34,768 nucleotides of DNA from Lactobacillus sp. 0.1XD8-4 (GTDB lineage: Bacteria; Bacillota; Bacilli; Lactobacillales; Lactobacillaceae), in the NCBI RefSeq assembly GCF_009663775.1, contig NZ_RDBR01000025.1, forward strand, positions 1 through 34,768, written 5' to 3'. The stretch's first letter is position 1, and every line of letters begins with the position of its first letter. The position numbers were made by a program, and so were the translations under genes. Positions 16,481 to 24,605 of the stretch are shown here, one piece after another. The notes beneath the pieces were generated by a model. The model saw only the letters and a program-made list of their open reading frames with translations. It was not told the origin of the DNA and searched no databases.

Positions 16481-16851
16481 ACTTTCAAGTCCTCAATATA
16501 TTTAGCAAGTATCTCTTTTTTAGATTGTGCCCGCGCTTTTTCAATAAAGTGCTGTGGATGTTGTTTAGAAGTTCCCGCATTGGGAAAGTGAGCAATCCAA
16601 CCTTTTTCTTTGTCATAACCAACATCCATTGAGTAATCACCATCATTAGTCTTCAAATTACCGTGTTTGGTATGTTCGGCTAAAGGGGTCATATTAGAGT
16701 GATCGCCACTTTTTGCAACTGGAGTAACTTCTTTTAATTTCTCTTGAAAGACTTTAGCACCATCACTCGTTGCTTTTCGTGCCTTCTTTTCTTCCGTCTT
16801 TTCAAGTTTAGTTAAGTTAGCAATCAACTCTGCTTCACCGGTCACTGCCAT
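16477..16851 (-). CDS. HK97 gp10-like neck/tail protein
   Basis: A 124-residue basic protein starting MAVTGEAELIANLTKLEK. It has the HK97 gp10 hallmarks: a helical, Lys-rich first half (KKARKATSDGAKVFQEKLK), then THG-containing and GWIAHFPNAGTSKQHPQHF segments. It acts in head-tail joining. It overlaps the head closure gene by 17 nt and the next gene by 4 nt (ATGA). Confidence 0.85.
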   Translation of the reverse strand: MAVTGEAELIANLTKLEKTEEKKARKATSDGAKVFQEKLKEVTPVAKSGDHSNMTPLAEHTKHGNLKTNDGDYSMDVGYDKEKGWIAHFPNAGTSKQHPQHFIEKARAQSKKEILAKYIEDLKV

Positions 16852-17188
16852 TTTGAATAACCTCCTGAGCGGTAATTTTAGTTAGATCCCGCTTTGCATA
16901 ATCAGGATCCATCCCCGTGATTTCATACCATTTTCCTCGCCAGTTAATTAACCAATTCGATTGAATTTCCTTACGAGTTTTGAAGGCAATTAAAAACGTG
17001 GGTGATTCTTTTCTGAACCCCACGTTTGAACTGTTTTGGACAAATTCACGGACTGACAGCTTAGGAACTTCTGCCCACACGGTAAATTCCTTAACTTTCT
17101 GATCCTTGATCGGTCGATGAGTTTCCGGATTGATCCCCATTTGGACTGAGTAAAATGTTATTCGTTCCGTCATGTTCCGTAGTTTCAT
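16835..17188 (-). CDS. Head closure / head-tail adaptor protein (SPP1 gp16-like)
   Basis: A 117-residue protein with NMTERITFYSVQ at its N terminus, FTVWAEVPKLSVREFVQ, and the WRGKWYEITGMDPD element that marks this adaptor family. It closes the portal channel after packaging. The ATG has a GAGGTG site 7 nt upstream. The gene overlaps the upstream connector by nearly 100 nt, an unusually long overlap for this operon. Confidence 0.85.
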   Translation of the reverse strand: MKLRNMTERITFYSVQMGINPETHRPIKDQKVKEFTVWAEVPKLSVREFVQNSSNVGFRKESPTFLIAFKTRKEIQSNWLINWRGKWYEITGMDPDYAKRDLTKITAQEVIQNGSDR

Positions 17189-17504
17189 CGGTATTCACCT
17201 CACTACTTATTTGATTAATAAGACCATCAATTCCTGATGAAAGAACTGGTCGGTAACTATCTGCAGTAATTCCTCGCTCGTAGAAGTCTTCTTTCACCTG
17301 CTTCATAAGTGCAATTTTGAATCGCGGTTCGTCAGAGTAGTCAGCAGGCTTACTCTCCCATTTAATTGCCCTTGCAATCATCAATGCGGCAGCATCAACA
17401 ATTATTTTAAGAATTTCATCATCAAAGTCCTGGTCAATTTTGCAGTAGTTTTTTAGATTGGCAAAGAATTGTTCATCACTCGAGAAAGTGTGGTCTGTTT
17501 CCAT
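17091..17504 (-). CDS. Head-tail connector, gp6-like
   Basis: A helical protein of 137 residues when read from the ATG that follows a GGTGAG site; a GTG 9 nt further upstream is possible. The first 85 residues (FFANLKNYCKIDQDFDDEILK, then AAALMIARAI) match the gp6/YqbG-type connector that docks on the portal. The Ser/Thr/Gln-rich end (NGDQSGNSSTDQGSES) is extra and covers the long overlap with the head closure gene. Confidence 0.85.
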   Translation of the reverse strand: METDHTFSSDEQFFANLKNYCKIDQDFDDEILKIIVDAAALMIARAIKWESKPADYSDEPRFKIALMKQVKEDFYERGITADSYRPVLSSGIDGLINQISSEVNTDETTEHDGTNNILLSPNGDQSGNSSTDQGSES

Positions 17505-17505
17505 C

Positions 17506-17649
17506 CTACTCACCTAACTTTGCTAACAGTTGATCCTTAGTATCGGTTGAAGCATAGGCAATTCCATGATCATCTAAGTACTTTTTGATTGTGTCTACCG
17601 TATCAGCACTAGTCGGTTTAACGTCCGCCCCGTTGTCGGACGGCGTTAT
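17506..17649 (-). CDS. Capsid C-terminal extension in the -1 frame (HeH/LEM-like), reached by frameshift
   Basis: A 47-codon open frame that begins at the capsid stop codon and contains no ATG, GTG or TTG, so it has no start of its own. It encodes TVDTIKKYLDDHGIAYAST-type residues, the pattern of a small HeH/LEM/SAP-like helical domain. The mRNA reads TCA AAA TAA at the capsid end; a 1-nt backward slip lets the Lys tRNA re-pair with AAA and reads on as ATA ACG CCG. A GC-rich hairpin (CGTCCG ... CGGACG) starts 7 nt later, the spacing used by -1 frameshift stimulators. The product would be a 428-residue minor capsid form. Lactobacillus phage A2 is known to make two capsid forms by such a shift. 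Confidence 0.75.
   Translation of the reverse strand: MTPSDNGADVKPTSADTVDTIKKYLDDHGIAYASTDTKDQLLAKLGE
17622..17642 (-). promoter_or_regulatory. Probable frameshift-stimulating hairpin
   Basis: On the minus strand CGTCCG and CGGACG form a 6-bp all-strong stem around a 9-nt loop, just past the A AAA TAA slip site at the capsid stop codon. No T-run follows, so it is not a terminator. Such GC content is unusual in this low-GC genome. Confidence 0.65.
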
Positions 17650-18791
17650 TTTGACGCTGCTGATGGACCAGTAACAAAGTAACCAGCGTTTTCATCGGCC
17701 TTCTTCACATCTAAACGAAGAACCGCTTGGAGATATTGACCATAAATGTCATTATCAACCCACCGTACCTGGAGATCTTTTCGATTTGCTAAAATAATTG
17801 CACGGTATGGATCACCAACAAAGGCATGAGCTTCACCCTTTGCTCCAAATAAGTCATCTTCAATTACAGCAACGTTGATTCCAGAGACCGCTTTACCAGA
17901 CGGACTAGAAATACTATCTTGAAGTAAGTAACGTCCATTCTTATCTTTCAATGTATCAAGCCAGTTGTAGAAGCTTTGGCTGGCAATAATCATCTTATTG
18001 TAAGCCACGTCTAAATCGACATTCCAAATTTTCTTTAGGTCATCGATTGCATTAGAGCCATCAACGGTCTTAGCTGAAAATCCCTTAAAAATTGTAGCAA
18101 TAGCCGCATTCTTTGTATTTAAGGATTGTTCTTTTGCGTTTCGAGCAACTAATCCAGTTAAATCAATTGCTGAATCATCAATCGATTCTTGTGAAATAGG
18201 AATTGCTCCACGATAGGTCTCAATTTGCCATGCTACCTTAAGAAATTCAGGTTTTTGAAGATCAGGATTCTTTGCAAGTTCTTCAACAGTATGCATTTGA
18301 GCAGTTGCCTTTTTAAGAATTGGATAACTACCAGAAGCAGTTGTGGCGTTAAATACTTGAACAAATTGGCTAAGATCAGTTACTGTTTTAATTTCATTTT
18401 CAGGATTGTAAATGATTGATTCAGGAATAGTAACGCTTGCGTCTGAAGAAGTAATTCCAGTAGTACCATCACGTTGTTCTTGGTGAAGATATGCGTTGAA
18501 GTTGCGCTTTTCTTCATTTTCTTCGTCTTCATTACTTTGGGAACGCTTATGAGGATCTGGAGCTGGATTACCCTTAGCTGCTTTACGGTAAAGCTTAAGG
18601 TCATCTTCAATATTCCGAACTTCCTTTTCAGCAGCTTCAATTTCAGAACGTAATGACTTGGCTCGTGTTAAGTCTTCATCAGTTGCGTCTTCATTTGAGA
18701 GTAATTGGCGCATTTCATTAGTTTTTTCGTTAATTAATGCTCGCTTACCTTCTTTTTGAGCAAGCAATTCTTTAATTTTTTCGCGAAACAT
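17646..18791 (-). CDS. Major capsid protein, HK97 fold
   Basis: A 381-residue protein. Residues 1-75 are the helical delta (scaffold) domain with many Glu and Lys (EIEAAEKEVRNIEDDL). A Pro/Lys/Ser/Asn linker about residues 75-95 probably holds the cleavage site of the prohead protease encoded upstream. The HK97-fold shell domain runs from about 100 to the end (PILKKATAQMHTVEELAKNP, WQIETYRGAIPISQES, and KIWNVDLDVAYNKMIIASQSF). The stop codon is a suspected leaky frameshift site. Confidence 0.95.
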   Translation of the reverse strand: MFREKIKELLAQKEGKRALINEKTNEMRQLLSNEDATDEDLTRAKSLRSEIEAAEKEVRNIEDDLKLYRKAAKGNPAPDPHKRSQSNEDEENEEKRNFNAYLHQEQRDGTTGITSSDASVTIPESIIYNPENEIKTVTDLSQFVQVFNATTASGSYPILKKATAQMHTVEELAKNPDLQKPEFLKVAWQIETYRGAIPISQESIDDSAIDLTGLVARNAKEQSLNTKNAAIATIFKGFSAKTVDGSNAIDDLKKIWNVDLDVAYNKMIIASQSFYNWLDTLKDKNGRYLLQDSISSPSGKAVSGINVAVIEDDLFGAKGEAHAFVGDPYRAIILANRKDLQVRWVDNDIYGQYLQAVLRLDVKKADENAGYFVTGPSAASK

Positions 18792-19445
18792 TTAATTTCC
18801 TCCTTCGAGTGTCTTCAATAATTCTTGTCGTTCTAATTCACGTAACATCTTTTTACGTTTCTGATCAGTAGCATCTCTATTTTCTTTGCTTTGCATCTGC
18901 TTAACCATATTGATTGAACGCTGACCAACCTGAACTTCTGTATCCGGATAAGCAGGTGTTGTAACTACTGATACATCGAACAAACGATCAATTTGTCGAA
19001 TAGTTCGTTCATAATCAACGCCATCCTGGTCAGATTCTTCCCAATCTTGGGCCTCATCTGTGTTGGCCACCGTAAAGGCAAAGCTACACTGATTAATAAC
19101 ACCTGCCTTGATGTTGGCGATCAAATCACGGGCAAATGATGTATCAGTTGGCTTAACAGTAAATTTCAAGCCAATTGCATCCGAAGATAAAGTCATGTTC
19201 ACCCCTGATCGTCCCAGTACCTGGTTAGGATCGTGATTGATCGTTGCCACTACATTTGACATATCAGCATCATCAAACGCTCCTGGAGCAATTTGCTCAA
19301 TAAAACGAGTAAAGCCACCCAAAACTTCGGATGGCTTATTGTATTTGGCTGCATAACCTTCAATTACTGGTTCATCATCTTCATCAGTTGCCGCTCTCAT
19401 CTGAATCGGCATCATCAACTGTCGAGTTTCCAAGTCGCTTGTCAT
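18792..19445 (-). CDS. Prohead protease, HK97 family (S78)
   Basis: Matures the procapsid by cutting the capsid delta domain. Seen are EGYAAKYNKPSEVLGG, the catalytic His in INHDPNQVLGRS, and the catalytic Ser in QCSFAFTV. The ATG at 19445 has a GGGAGGTGG site 5-6 nt before it, and I prefer it to an ATG 54 nt upstream. The gene overlaps the portal gene by 62 nt, and the capsid gene follows immediately. Confidence 0.9.
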   Translation of the reverse strand: MTSDLETRQLMMPIQMRAATDEDDEPVIEGYAAKYNKPSEVLGGFTRFIEQIAPGAFDDADMSNVVATINHDPNQVLGRSGVNMTLSSDAIGLKFTVKPTDTSFARDLIANIKAGVINQCSFAFTVANTDEAQDWEESDQDGVDYERTIRQIDRLFDVSVVTTPAYPDTEVQVGQRSINMVKQMQSKENRDATDQKRKKMLRELERQELLKTLEGGN

Positions 19446-20643
19446 CGATTCCACCTCCCTTCGCTGTTGATTGTTTCTGATACTCTTCTTTTTTATCAAG
19501 GAAGACAGTATTCAAGGTTGATTGGAAGCGATCTAAGTCTGGATTATCAGATTTGACTAACCCCATCCGAACTCGTCCCTCATTAGGAGTAATGACGTTA
19601 TTTGTAACTCCCTTTTGCACATCGTCCATCGACATCCCTGTTTCTTTGCGAGTATCAAATTCAATGTGGCAGTTATGACGTTGCCGATCAGTCAGCATTG
19701 TCATTTCCAGGTTACTTGCAATCGGCTTGAAGTAATAAGGTAAATCAGAAGTAATGAAGTCTTCATTTAATTGTTTAATCGATTGGTTAGGACTATTAAC
19801 TGCTAATTTATATGCCGGAATATGCAACGCTTTGGCAATTTGAGCAGTTGAATAGTTGTTGCTATTAATTAGTTGCAAAACATTAGTGTCAACTTCAATT
19901 GGTGAATATTCAAATCGATCATCAATAATAATAGGACTACCTGCATTACTATTACGTTGGGAATATTCAAAATCTTTTCGTGTTTTAAGCCGCGCTTCCG
20001 GGCTTAACTTACCCTTAGCTTTTAGCAATCCACCTTTAAGACCTGATTTAAAGAACCGCCGTAATGTTTTAATTCCATCATCCTGTAACCCAATCTCATC
20101 AGCCAAAGACAACAATGGCGACCGGCCATGAATACCATCGTAGGTAAAGAACATAAAATGAATTACATCTTCAGCCGGCACAACGATTGTTTGACCACCA
20201 CCTTTTTGATTGATGGGTGTAAATTCGTATTTAATATTCGTTACATCAGAATCATCAATATAGGTTTGCGATGGTGGAAAATATTGTATTTCTAACGGTG
20301 CTTTTGTATGAGGGTCGCGAATTATCCGTGAAAAACCATCCCCAGTTAAAATTGCGTTAACTGTCATTAGGAAACGCCAATGATAAGCAGATAACATATC
20401 GTTTGGGTGCTTATTCAACAAATAATCAACACTTTTGATATTCTTTACTGCATTTTTATCATCATCCAAAATGACAATCGGAAATCGAGCCACATTACTA
20501 GCAACATGAGAGACTGCAGTTAGCACATCAGAGTTTCTAAGAGCACCGATTCCACTATAAGATGGCATATTGCTAAACCCAGGAAGAATTCCTTGATCGA
20601 TATAATCTTGTGCCCAGTCGCGTTTCTCAGTATGGAATAACAC
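19384..20643 (-). CDS. Portal protein, HK97 family
   Basis: A 419-residue protein that forms the 12-fold ring at one capsid vertex through which DNA enters and leaves. The N terminus (SGIGALRNSDVLTAVSHVASNVARFP) and the central YDGIHGRSPLLSLADEIGLQ are diagnostic of the family. The last 60 residues are polar and acidic and overlap the protease start in another frame. Confidence 0.95.
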   Translation of the reverse strand: MLFHTEKRDWAQDYIDQGILPGFSNMPSYSGIGALRNSDVLTAVSHVASNVARFPIVILDDDKNAVKNIKSVDYLLNKHPNDMLSAYHWRFLMTVNAILTGDGFSRIIRDPHTKAPLEIQYFPPSQTYIDDSDVTNIKYEFTPINQKGGGQTIVVPAEDVIHFMFFTYDGIHGRSPLLSLADEIGLQDDGIKTLRRFFKSGLKGGLLKAKGKLSPEARLKTRKDFEYSQRNSNAGSPIIIDDRFEYSPIEVDTNVLQLINSNNYSTAQIAKALHIPAYKLAVNSPNQSIKQLNEDFITSDLPYYFKPIASNLEMTMLTDRQRHNCHIEFDTRKETGMSMDDVQKGVTNNVITPNEGRVRMGLVKSDNPDLDRFQSTLNTVFLDKKEEYQKQSTAKGGGIDDKRLGNSTVDDADSDESGN

Positions 20644-20649
20644 TCAGCT

Positions 20650-20805
20650 TCACCCCCTTTCATAAGAGATAAAAGCCATTACGAATAATTCAATTGAGAT
20701 AATCAACAAGCCAATCTTCGTGGAAAATAAAAAGCCTGTAACTGCTAAACAGATACAAGCTAATAAAAATAGGAGAATTGGTTCATTTAGTTTCCAGAAT
20801 TTCAT
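20650..20805 (-). CDS. Small membrane protein, DUF1056-like
   Basis: A 51-residue protein (starts MKFWKLNEPILLF) with two membrane helices, about residues 9-27 and 31-47. Small two-helix proteins directly upstream of the portal gene are common in Firmicutes siphophages (DUF1056). It begins one nucleotide after the preceding stop codon, with a GGTGAT site. Function unknown. Confidence 0.75.
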   Translation of the reverse strand: MKFWKLNEPILLFLLACICLAVTGFLFSTKIGLLIISIELFVMAFISYERG

Positions 20806-20806
20806 G

Positions 20807-20974
20807 TTACATCACCCGAAGCAACAATTTTAAATCTGCTTTGGTAACACCAAACTTTTCAATGTATGGAGCAAGTTTTTTCAATCGTTCTAAACGATCT
20901 TGATATTCCTTAATAACCGGCGTCAGATCGACCATCATTTCTTTGTTATCACAGAATAAGACCTTTTTATCCAT
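20807..20974 (-). CDS. Small hypothetical protein in the packaging operon
   Basis: A 55-residue helical protein starting MDKKVLFCDNKEMM, chosen because an AGGAGAGTG site stands before this ATG; a longer in-frame reading exists upstream without such a site. The second half is an amphipathic Lys/Leu helix (YQDRLERLKKLAPYIEKFG). No family recognised. Confidence 0.65.
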   Translation of the reverse strand: MDKKVLFCDNKEMMVDLTPVIKEYQDRLERLKKLAPYIEKFGVTKADLKLLLRVM

Positions 20975-20987
20975 ATTTTTCACTCTC

Positions 20988-21206
20988 CTACTTTTGAACT
21001 CCATTAATAAAGTCAAGTGCTTCCTTAGTTAAGGCCAATGGGTGGAAATATTCTCCATCTGAACAGTCATTGATGATCTTCCCTTTTAATAGGTGTTTCA
21101 TATCATTTTTAGTGATAAATGTGGTCCAGTTGCTATCGTTGCCATATTCATCTAGTTGCTTAATATCATGGCAAAATTTATCTTTTTCAGAAACCAAAGT
21201 CATCAT
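20988..21206 (-). CDS. Small hypothetical protein after terminase
   Basis: A protein of about 72 residues whose start overlaps the end of the terminase large subunit gene. The ATG ATG pair at 21206/21203 follows a GAGG site inside the terminase gene, which suggests translational coupling. Acidic and polar (NDCSDGEYFHPLALTKEAL). No known motif. Confidence 0.65.
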   Translation of the reverse strand: MMTLVSEKDKFCHDIKQLDEYGNDSNWTTFITKNDMKHLLKGKIINDCSDGEYFHPLALTKEALDFINGVQK

Positions 21207-22896
21207 TAAACACATCCTCATCTGTTAAATAATCATCAATATTTTCACGGAAACAAATTGCATATGCGTCTAGCAATGCATCGGCAGCATCAATCTTATT
21301 TGAATAACGGTTCTTATCAATCCGGACACCATTGTTATCTGATTTAAGGATTGCGTTAGCCATCGCACCGGTTAAAATCTCATTGCCAGAATGTCGAACT
21401 CGCTTATCTAAAATATCATCCCTAAATTGCTTAGTTGGCATTGATAAAGTTAATGTTCCTTGGCGAACAGATATTTGTTGCCATTCCGGATGACCTTTTT
21501 CAATCTGAGTTAACAAGGTTCCATATTGTGCCGGGTCATAACAAATTGCCTGAACATCAAGATTGTGTTCTCTGACAAAGCCATCCAGCCATTCATATAC
21601 CCGTTCAACATCAATAACTCCAGATTCAAGCTTCGTAATTTCACACTGGCCCATCCCTTGTAACCGGACATAATCTAACCGGTCTGCTTTAATCTTTGCT
21701 TCCAAGCCATATTTAGTACCGACAAACGCATAAGAATCAGCATACCAATAACCCTCTTGAGGAATTAACCAACTAATCGCATAAAGGTCAGATGATTTAC
21801 CAACGTCAATTCCAAACCAAACCCGTTGACCATCAATATCAATTGGATCAATTTGCGCTGCATTCCAAGTATCAATATCCATATAACTATCCTCTTCGGC
21901 TTGTCGCCACATATTAAAATTCTTAACTAGAACAGAATTCTTTGTCCCTTTCTGTTTAGCTTCTTTCCACCGCTTGGCTAAATACCCATATACTTGGTCT
22001 TGTAAAGCTGAGACACTCAGAATTGGATTGGATTTAATCCAGGTACTTTTATCATCAACTTCCGATACATTATCTTGTTCAGCAATGTAGGCAAAATAAG
22101 TATCATCAGTAATTTCTCCTTTCAAAACTTTCGTCGCATAGGGATATTCAATTGTATGCATTGGGACATTCAAGTCAAAGCCGGCTGTTGAAATAATCAT
22201 AATAAGCGAGTTATGAAGTAAGGCCTGACCTGATTCCAGTAATTCCATCATTTCAGTGGTCTTACTTGCAGCATACTCGTCTAGGATTCCAACATGAGGT
22301 TCAAAACCATCAACCGTTCCTGTTTCCTTAGAAAGAGAACGAACGTAAGAATAATCATCAAGGTTACTGATTAAATCACGATTAACCTTTGTTCCACGTT
22401 TTGTATCACCATCACTAGAACGCAGAGCATTGAGGCGTTTCTTAATCATATTAAAAACGATATTCGCTTGCTTTTTATCGTTAGCGGTACAAAATATTTG
22501 TCGAGAGAATTCGGGTGAGTTACCCATCAAGAACTCATACAATGCGATTCCAGAAATAAGAATCGACTTACCATTCTTTCGAGCCATTGATAGCATTCCT
22601 TTCCGGAAGCGCCGTTCAGATGGTTTGTCCTTCTTCCACCAGCCATACATATTAGCAATAATGAAGCGTTGAAAGTCAGCTAAAGGATAAGCACGCATCG
22701 TTTTAGGATCCGGAAGTATTTCCATGAATTTGATAACTTTATTAGCCCGCTCATTATCGTAAAAATAGCCGAAATCATCGTTTTGGGCTTTTTCAAGGTC
22801 ATTTAAGTACCTTTTTGCAGCTAAAATCACCTTTTTACCAGCAACTATTTTGCCGGCCACGACTTTTTCAGCATAATCTTTAGCGTAATTCATCAT
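21187..22896 (-). CDS. terL: Terminase large subunit
   Basis: A 569-residue packaging motor. The ATPase part has an atypical Walker A, SMARKNGKS (103-111), Walker B HVGILDEYA (about 201-209, Asp206 and Glu207) and a coupling motif ISTAG. The nuclease part shows the metal-binding Asp in WFGIDVGKSSDL (about 365). It shares ATGA-type overlap with the small subunit and acts with the HNH protein at the cos site. Confidence 0.97.
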   Translation of the reverse strand: MMNYAKDYAEKVVAGKIVAGKKVILAAKRYLNDLEKAQNDDFGYFYDNERANKVIKFMEILPDPKTMRAYPLADFQRFIIANMYGWWKKDKPSERRFRKGMLSMARKNGKSILISGIALYEFLMGNSPEFSRQIFCTANDKKQANIVFNMIKKRLNALRSSDGDTKRGTKVNRDLISNLDDYSYVRSLSKETGTVDGFEPHVGILDEYAASKTTEMMELLESGQALLHNSLIMIISTAGFDLNVPMHTIEYPYATKVLKGEITDDTYFAYIAEQDNVSEVDDKSTWIKSNPILSVSALQDQVYGYLAKRWKEAKQKGTKNSVLVKNFNMWRQAEEDSYMDIDTWNAAQIDPIDIDGQRVWFGIDVGKSSDLYAISWLIPQEGYWYADSYAFVGTKYGLEAKIKADRLDYVRLQGMGQCEITKLESGVIDVERVYEWLDGFVREHNLDVQAICYDPAQYGTLLTQIEKGHPEWQQISVRQGTLTLSMPTKQFRDDILDKRVRHSGNEILTGAMANAILKSDNNGVRIDKNRYSNKIDAADALLDAYAICFRENIDDYLTDEDVFNDDFGF

Positions 22897-23360
22897 GAAA
22901 TCCTAAACTTATCACGCAAGGATTGATGCTCTTCCTTGTCAGTTTGTGGCATGTTCATCTGCAGCCGCGAATTAACATTAAGCCCAAGATCGGATGCAAG
23001 ACCCTTTATTGCCCTGGTTGCTTTATCAATTGTCTTAATTGCGTTATTGATTTTAGCAATGTTCTTTCTTTTCTTGGACTGTTCCTTATTTAATTGAACG
23101 GAAGCATCTTTGTAAATGCTGTACCAGGTACAATACAATTCCAGTTCGCTCCGATCTAAGTTACGCAATGGCAGCTTTCCGATAGAACCAATAATTCGCC
23201 GGTATTCCGCCTTGGCCACTTTATCCAAATGTGCCGGCGGAGTCTTTTGTAACTCAGGTAAACCATCAGCAGCCATAAATTCTGCTTTATATTTTGCTTC
23301 TTGTTCAACCACTCTAAGGTGGCCCGTTGACTGTGATAATAATTTTTGCTTTCTTGCCAA
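22893..23360 (-). CDS. terS: Terminase small subunit, P27 family
   Basis: A protein of 155 residues when read from TTG at 23360, which stands 8 nt after GGAGG; the GTG at 23369 lies inside that ribosome binding site. It has a basic N terminus, the conserved stretch PELQKTPPAHLDKVAKAEYRRI, helices, and SDLGLNVNSRLQM near the C terminus, all typical of P27. It recognises cos/pac DNA and hands it to TerL. Confidence 0.92.
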   Translation of the reverse strand: MARKQKLLSQSTGHLRVVEQEAKYKAEFMAADGLPELQKTPPAHLDKVAKAEYRRIIGSIGKLPLRNLDRSELELYCTWYSIYKDASVQLNKEQSKKRKNIAKINNAIKTIDKATRAIKGLASDLGLNVNSRLQMNMPQTDKEEHQSLRDKFRIS

Positions 23361-23383
23361 AAAGCTCACCTCCGTGCTATGAT
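23354..23383 (+). promoter_or_regulatory. Plus-strand promoter for a short RNA
   Basis: TTGCCA, an 18-nt spacer and TATGAT preceded by TGC make a good extended -10 promoter. It fires away from the terminase genes into the non-coding gap before the HNH gene. Confidence 0.55.
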
Positions 23384-23544
23384 AAAAGCATCAAGAAACG
23401 CATATCCTCAAGCTTTTAACAGCTTGGGGATTTTTTAGTATCGAGCCTAAAAATGAAAAATTGTTGGAATTTATCGTACAAAAAAGTCGATGTGCGTTCC
23501 AGCGTTTTGAAAAATCTAACCCCCGTTCAAAATGAAGGGGGGGC
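23384..23544. other. Non-coding terminase/HNH gap, candidate cos region
   Basis: About 160 nt without a gene between the small terminase and the HNH endonuclease. It holds the short plus-strand RNA and, at 23520-23543, a C5/G7 hairpin with a 12-nt AT-rich loop. In cos-type siphophages with an HNH protein beside the terminase, the cohesive-end site commonly lies here. The exact cut positions cannot be read from sequence alone. Confidence 0.4.
23390..23437 (+). ncRNA. Short plus-strand RNA in the terminase/HNH gap
   Basis: It starts about 7 nt after the promoter's -10 box and ends at an 8-bp hairpin (CCTCAAGC / GCTTGGGG, 23406-23429) followed by A and six Ts. The product would be under 50 nt. 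No peptide is plausible. It would be antisense to the leader of terminase transcripts. Confidence 0.5.
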
Positions 23545-24330
23545 TTATCCATTCTTGACGACCCGGTAGCCGGTAAAATCAGCCGTTTTGAAGCCGTTCA
23601 AAATCTTCTGAAATGAAATTTGTTCTTTCCGTTCACATAATCGTTCCTCACAGACGTTTGGATCAGTCATGATAACTATGTGATTGATTCGATGATAGTT
23701 ACTAAGCAATGTATCAATCCGCTTGTCTGGTAATGTCTTGATGATCCAAACGTTATTGAATGTTTGTTCTGCCTTTAGCTTTCGCAACATCTGATCAAAG
23801 AATAGTGTAATGTAATCGTGGATATCGTGATTGCTTTGTTGCATTGGTAAACCAGATAATGCATGCATTAACTCATCATAATCATAAATAAGATCATGCT
23901 CAGTCATGTGTCGCTTTACATATGTTGTCTTACCACTTGCAGGTAAACCACAAATAATATTGATATTCATATAACGTTCCAATCCTTTATGATGTTTCAT
24001 CCATTCACGTTTCGTTTTAAGCTTATGACATCCCCGACAGAGTGATTGTAGATTGTCATTATTAAGTCGATCACTCCAATCGTCCTTGCTGGGGATGATA
24101 TGGTCAACCAGTTCTGCATCCATTCCACAACGCTGACACAATCCATAATCACGTTCGAGTATCTCTTGTCGCTTATGCTTCCATTCCGTTGAGTGATAGA
24201 ATCTAACGTAATCATTTTCCTCGACATTGCGATGGAAGTTATATGCTTTGTCGTTATCCTTACGAACTACCTCGTCATAGGATACTAGTGTTGGCTTCCC
24301 ATTGATAAAGGCTAGCTTGGTTGGTTTCAA
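23545..24330 (-). CDS. HNH endonuclease fused to a P-loop kinase-like domain
   Basis: About 261 residues from the TTG at 24330, 9 nt after AAAGGGG; an ATG at 24339 touches that site. The HNH domain has Cys pairs CQRCG and CRGCH around LVDHIIPS, then the LNNDNLQSLC helix; such proteins help terminase cut cos. About 20 residues later a second domain begins, INIICGLPASGKTTY, a Walker A P-loop, followed by YDYDELMHAL and a C-terminal ERLCERKEQ lid-like stretch, like small polynucleotide or nucleoside kinases. No stop codon or ribosome binding site separates them, so it is a true in-frame fusion. Confidence 0.85.
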   Translation of the reverse strand: MKPTKLAFINGKPTLVSYDEVVRKDNDKAYNFHRNVEENDYVRFYHSTEWKHKRQEILERDYGLCQRCGMDAELVDHIIPSKDDWSDRLNNDNLQSLCRGCHKLKTKREWMKHHKGLERYMNINIICGLPASGKTTYVKRHMTEHDLIYDYDELMHALSGLPMQQSNHDIHDYITLFFDQMLRKLKAEQTFNNVWIIKTLPDKRIDTLLSNYHRINHIVIMTDPNVCEERLCERKEQISFQKILNGFKTADFTGYRVVKNG

Positions 24331-24395
24331 TATACTCATCCCCTTTCTAATATGTATGAAGGCAAAATAAAAGACGGTAGCCATTTGCTATCGCC

Positions 24396-24566
24396 TTAAT
24401 CATTTAATCTTTTATGTATTAATTCTTCTAGTTCTTTCAAGTCGTCATCAGTAGCTAAATCACGGATAAACTTACGAGCATATGAACGATAACGATATAT
24501 CCGGTTCTTATCCTTATTCTTATCGTCCCATTTTTTCTTGGCTCTTTGCTGTGCTTCACTAACCAT
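24396..24566 (-). CDS. Small basic hypothetical protein, 56 residues
   Basis: Starts MVSEAQQRAKKKW, then a very polar Lys/Asp stretch, an Arg/Tyr cluster (RIYRYRSYARKFIR) and an acidic helix DDLKELEELIHKR. It looks like a nucleic-acid-binding helical peptide. Similar short proteins with QQRAKKKWD openings are common just before the HNH gene in lactobacillus phages. Function unknown. Confidence 0.7.
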   Translation of the reverse strand: MVSEAQQRAKKKWDDKNKDKNRIYRYRSYARKFIRDLATDDDLKELEELIHKRLND

Positions 24567-24570
24567 AATA

Positions 24571-24599
24571 TCGACCTTCTAACATTAATATGGTATACT
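24571..24599 (+). promoter_or_regulatory. Promoter of the antitoxin-like RNA
   Basis: TCGACC, a 17-nt spacer and TATACT preceded by TGG form a strong extended -10 promoter on the plus strand. The predicted start, G24606, is exactly the first base of the long hairpin of the RNA. Confidence 0.65.
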
Positions 24600-24605
24600 G
24601 TATAT

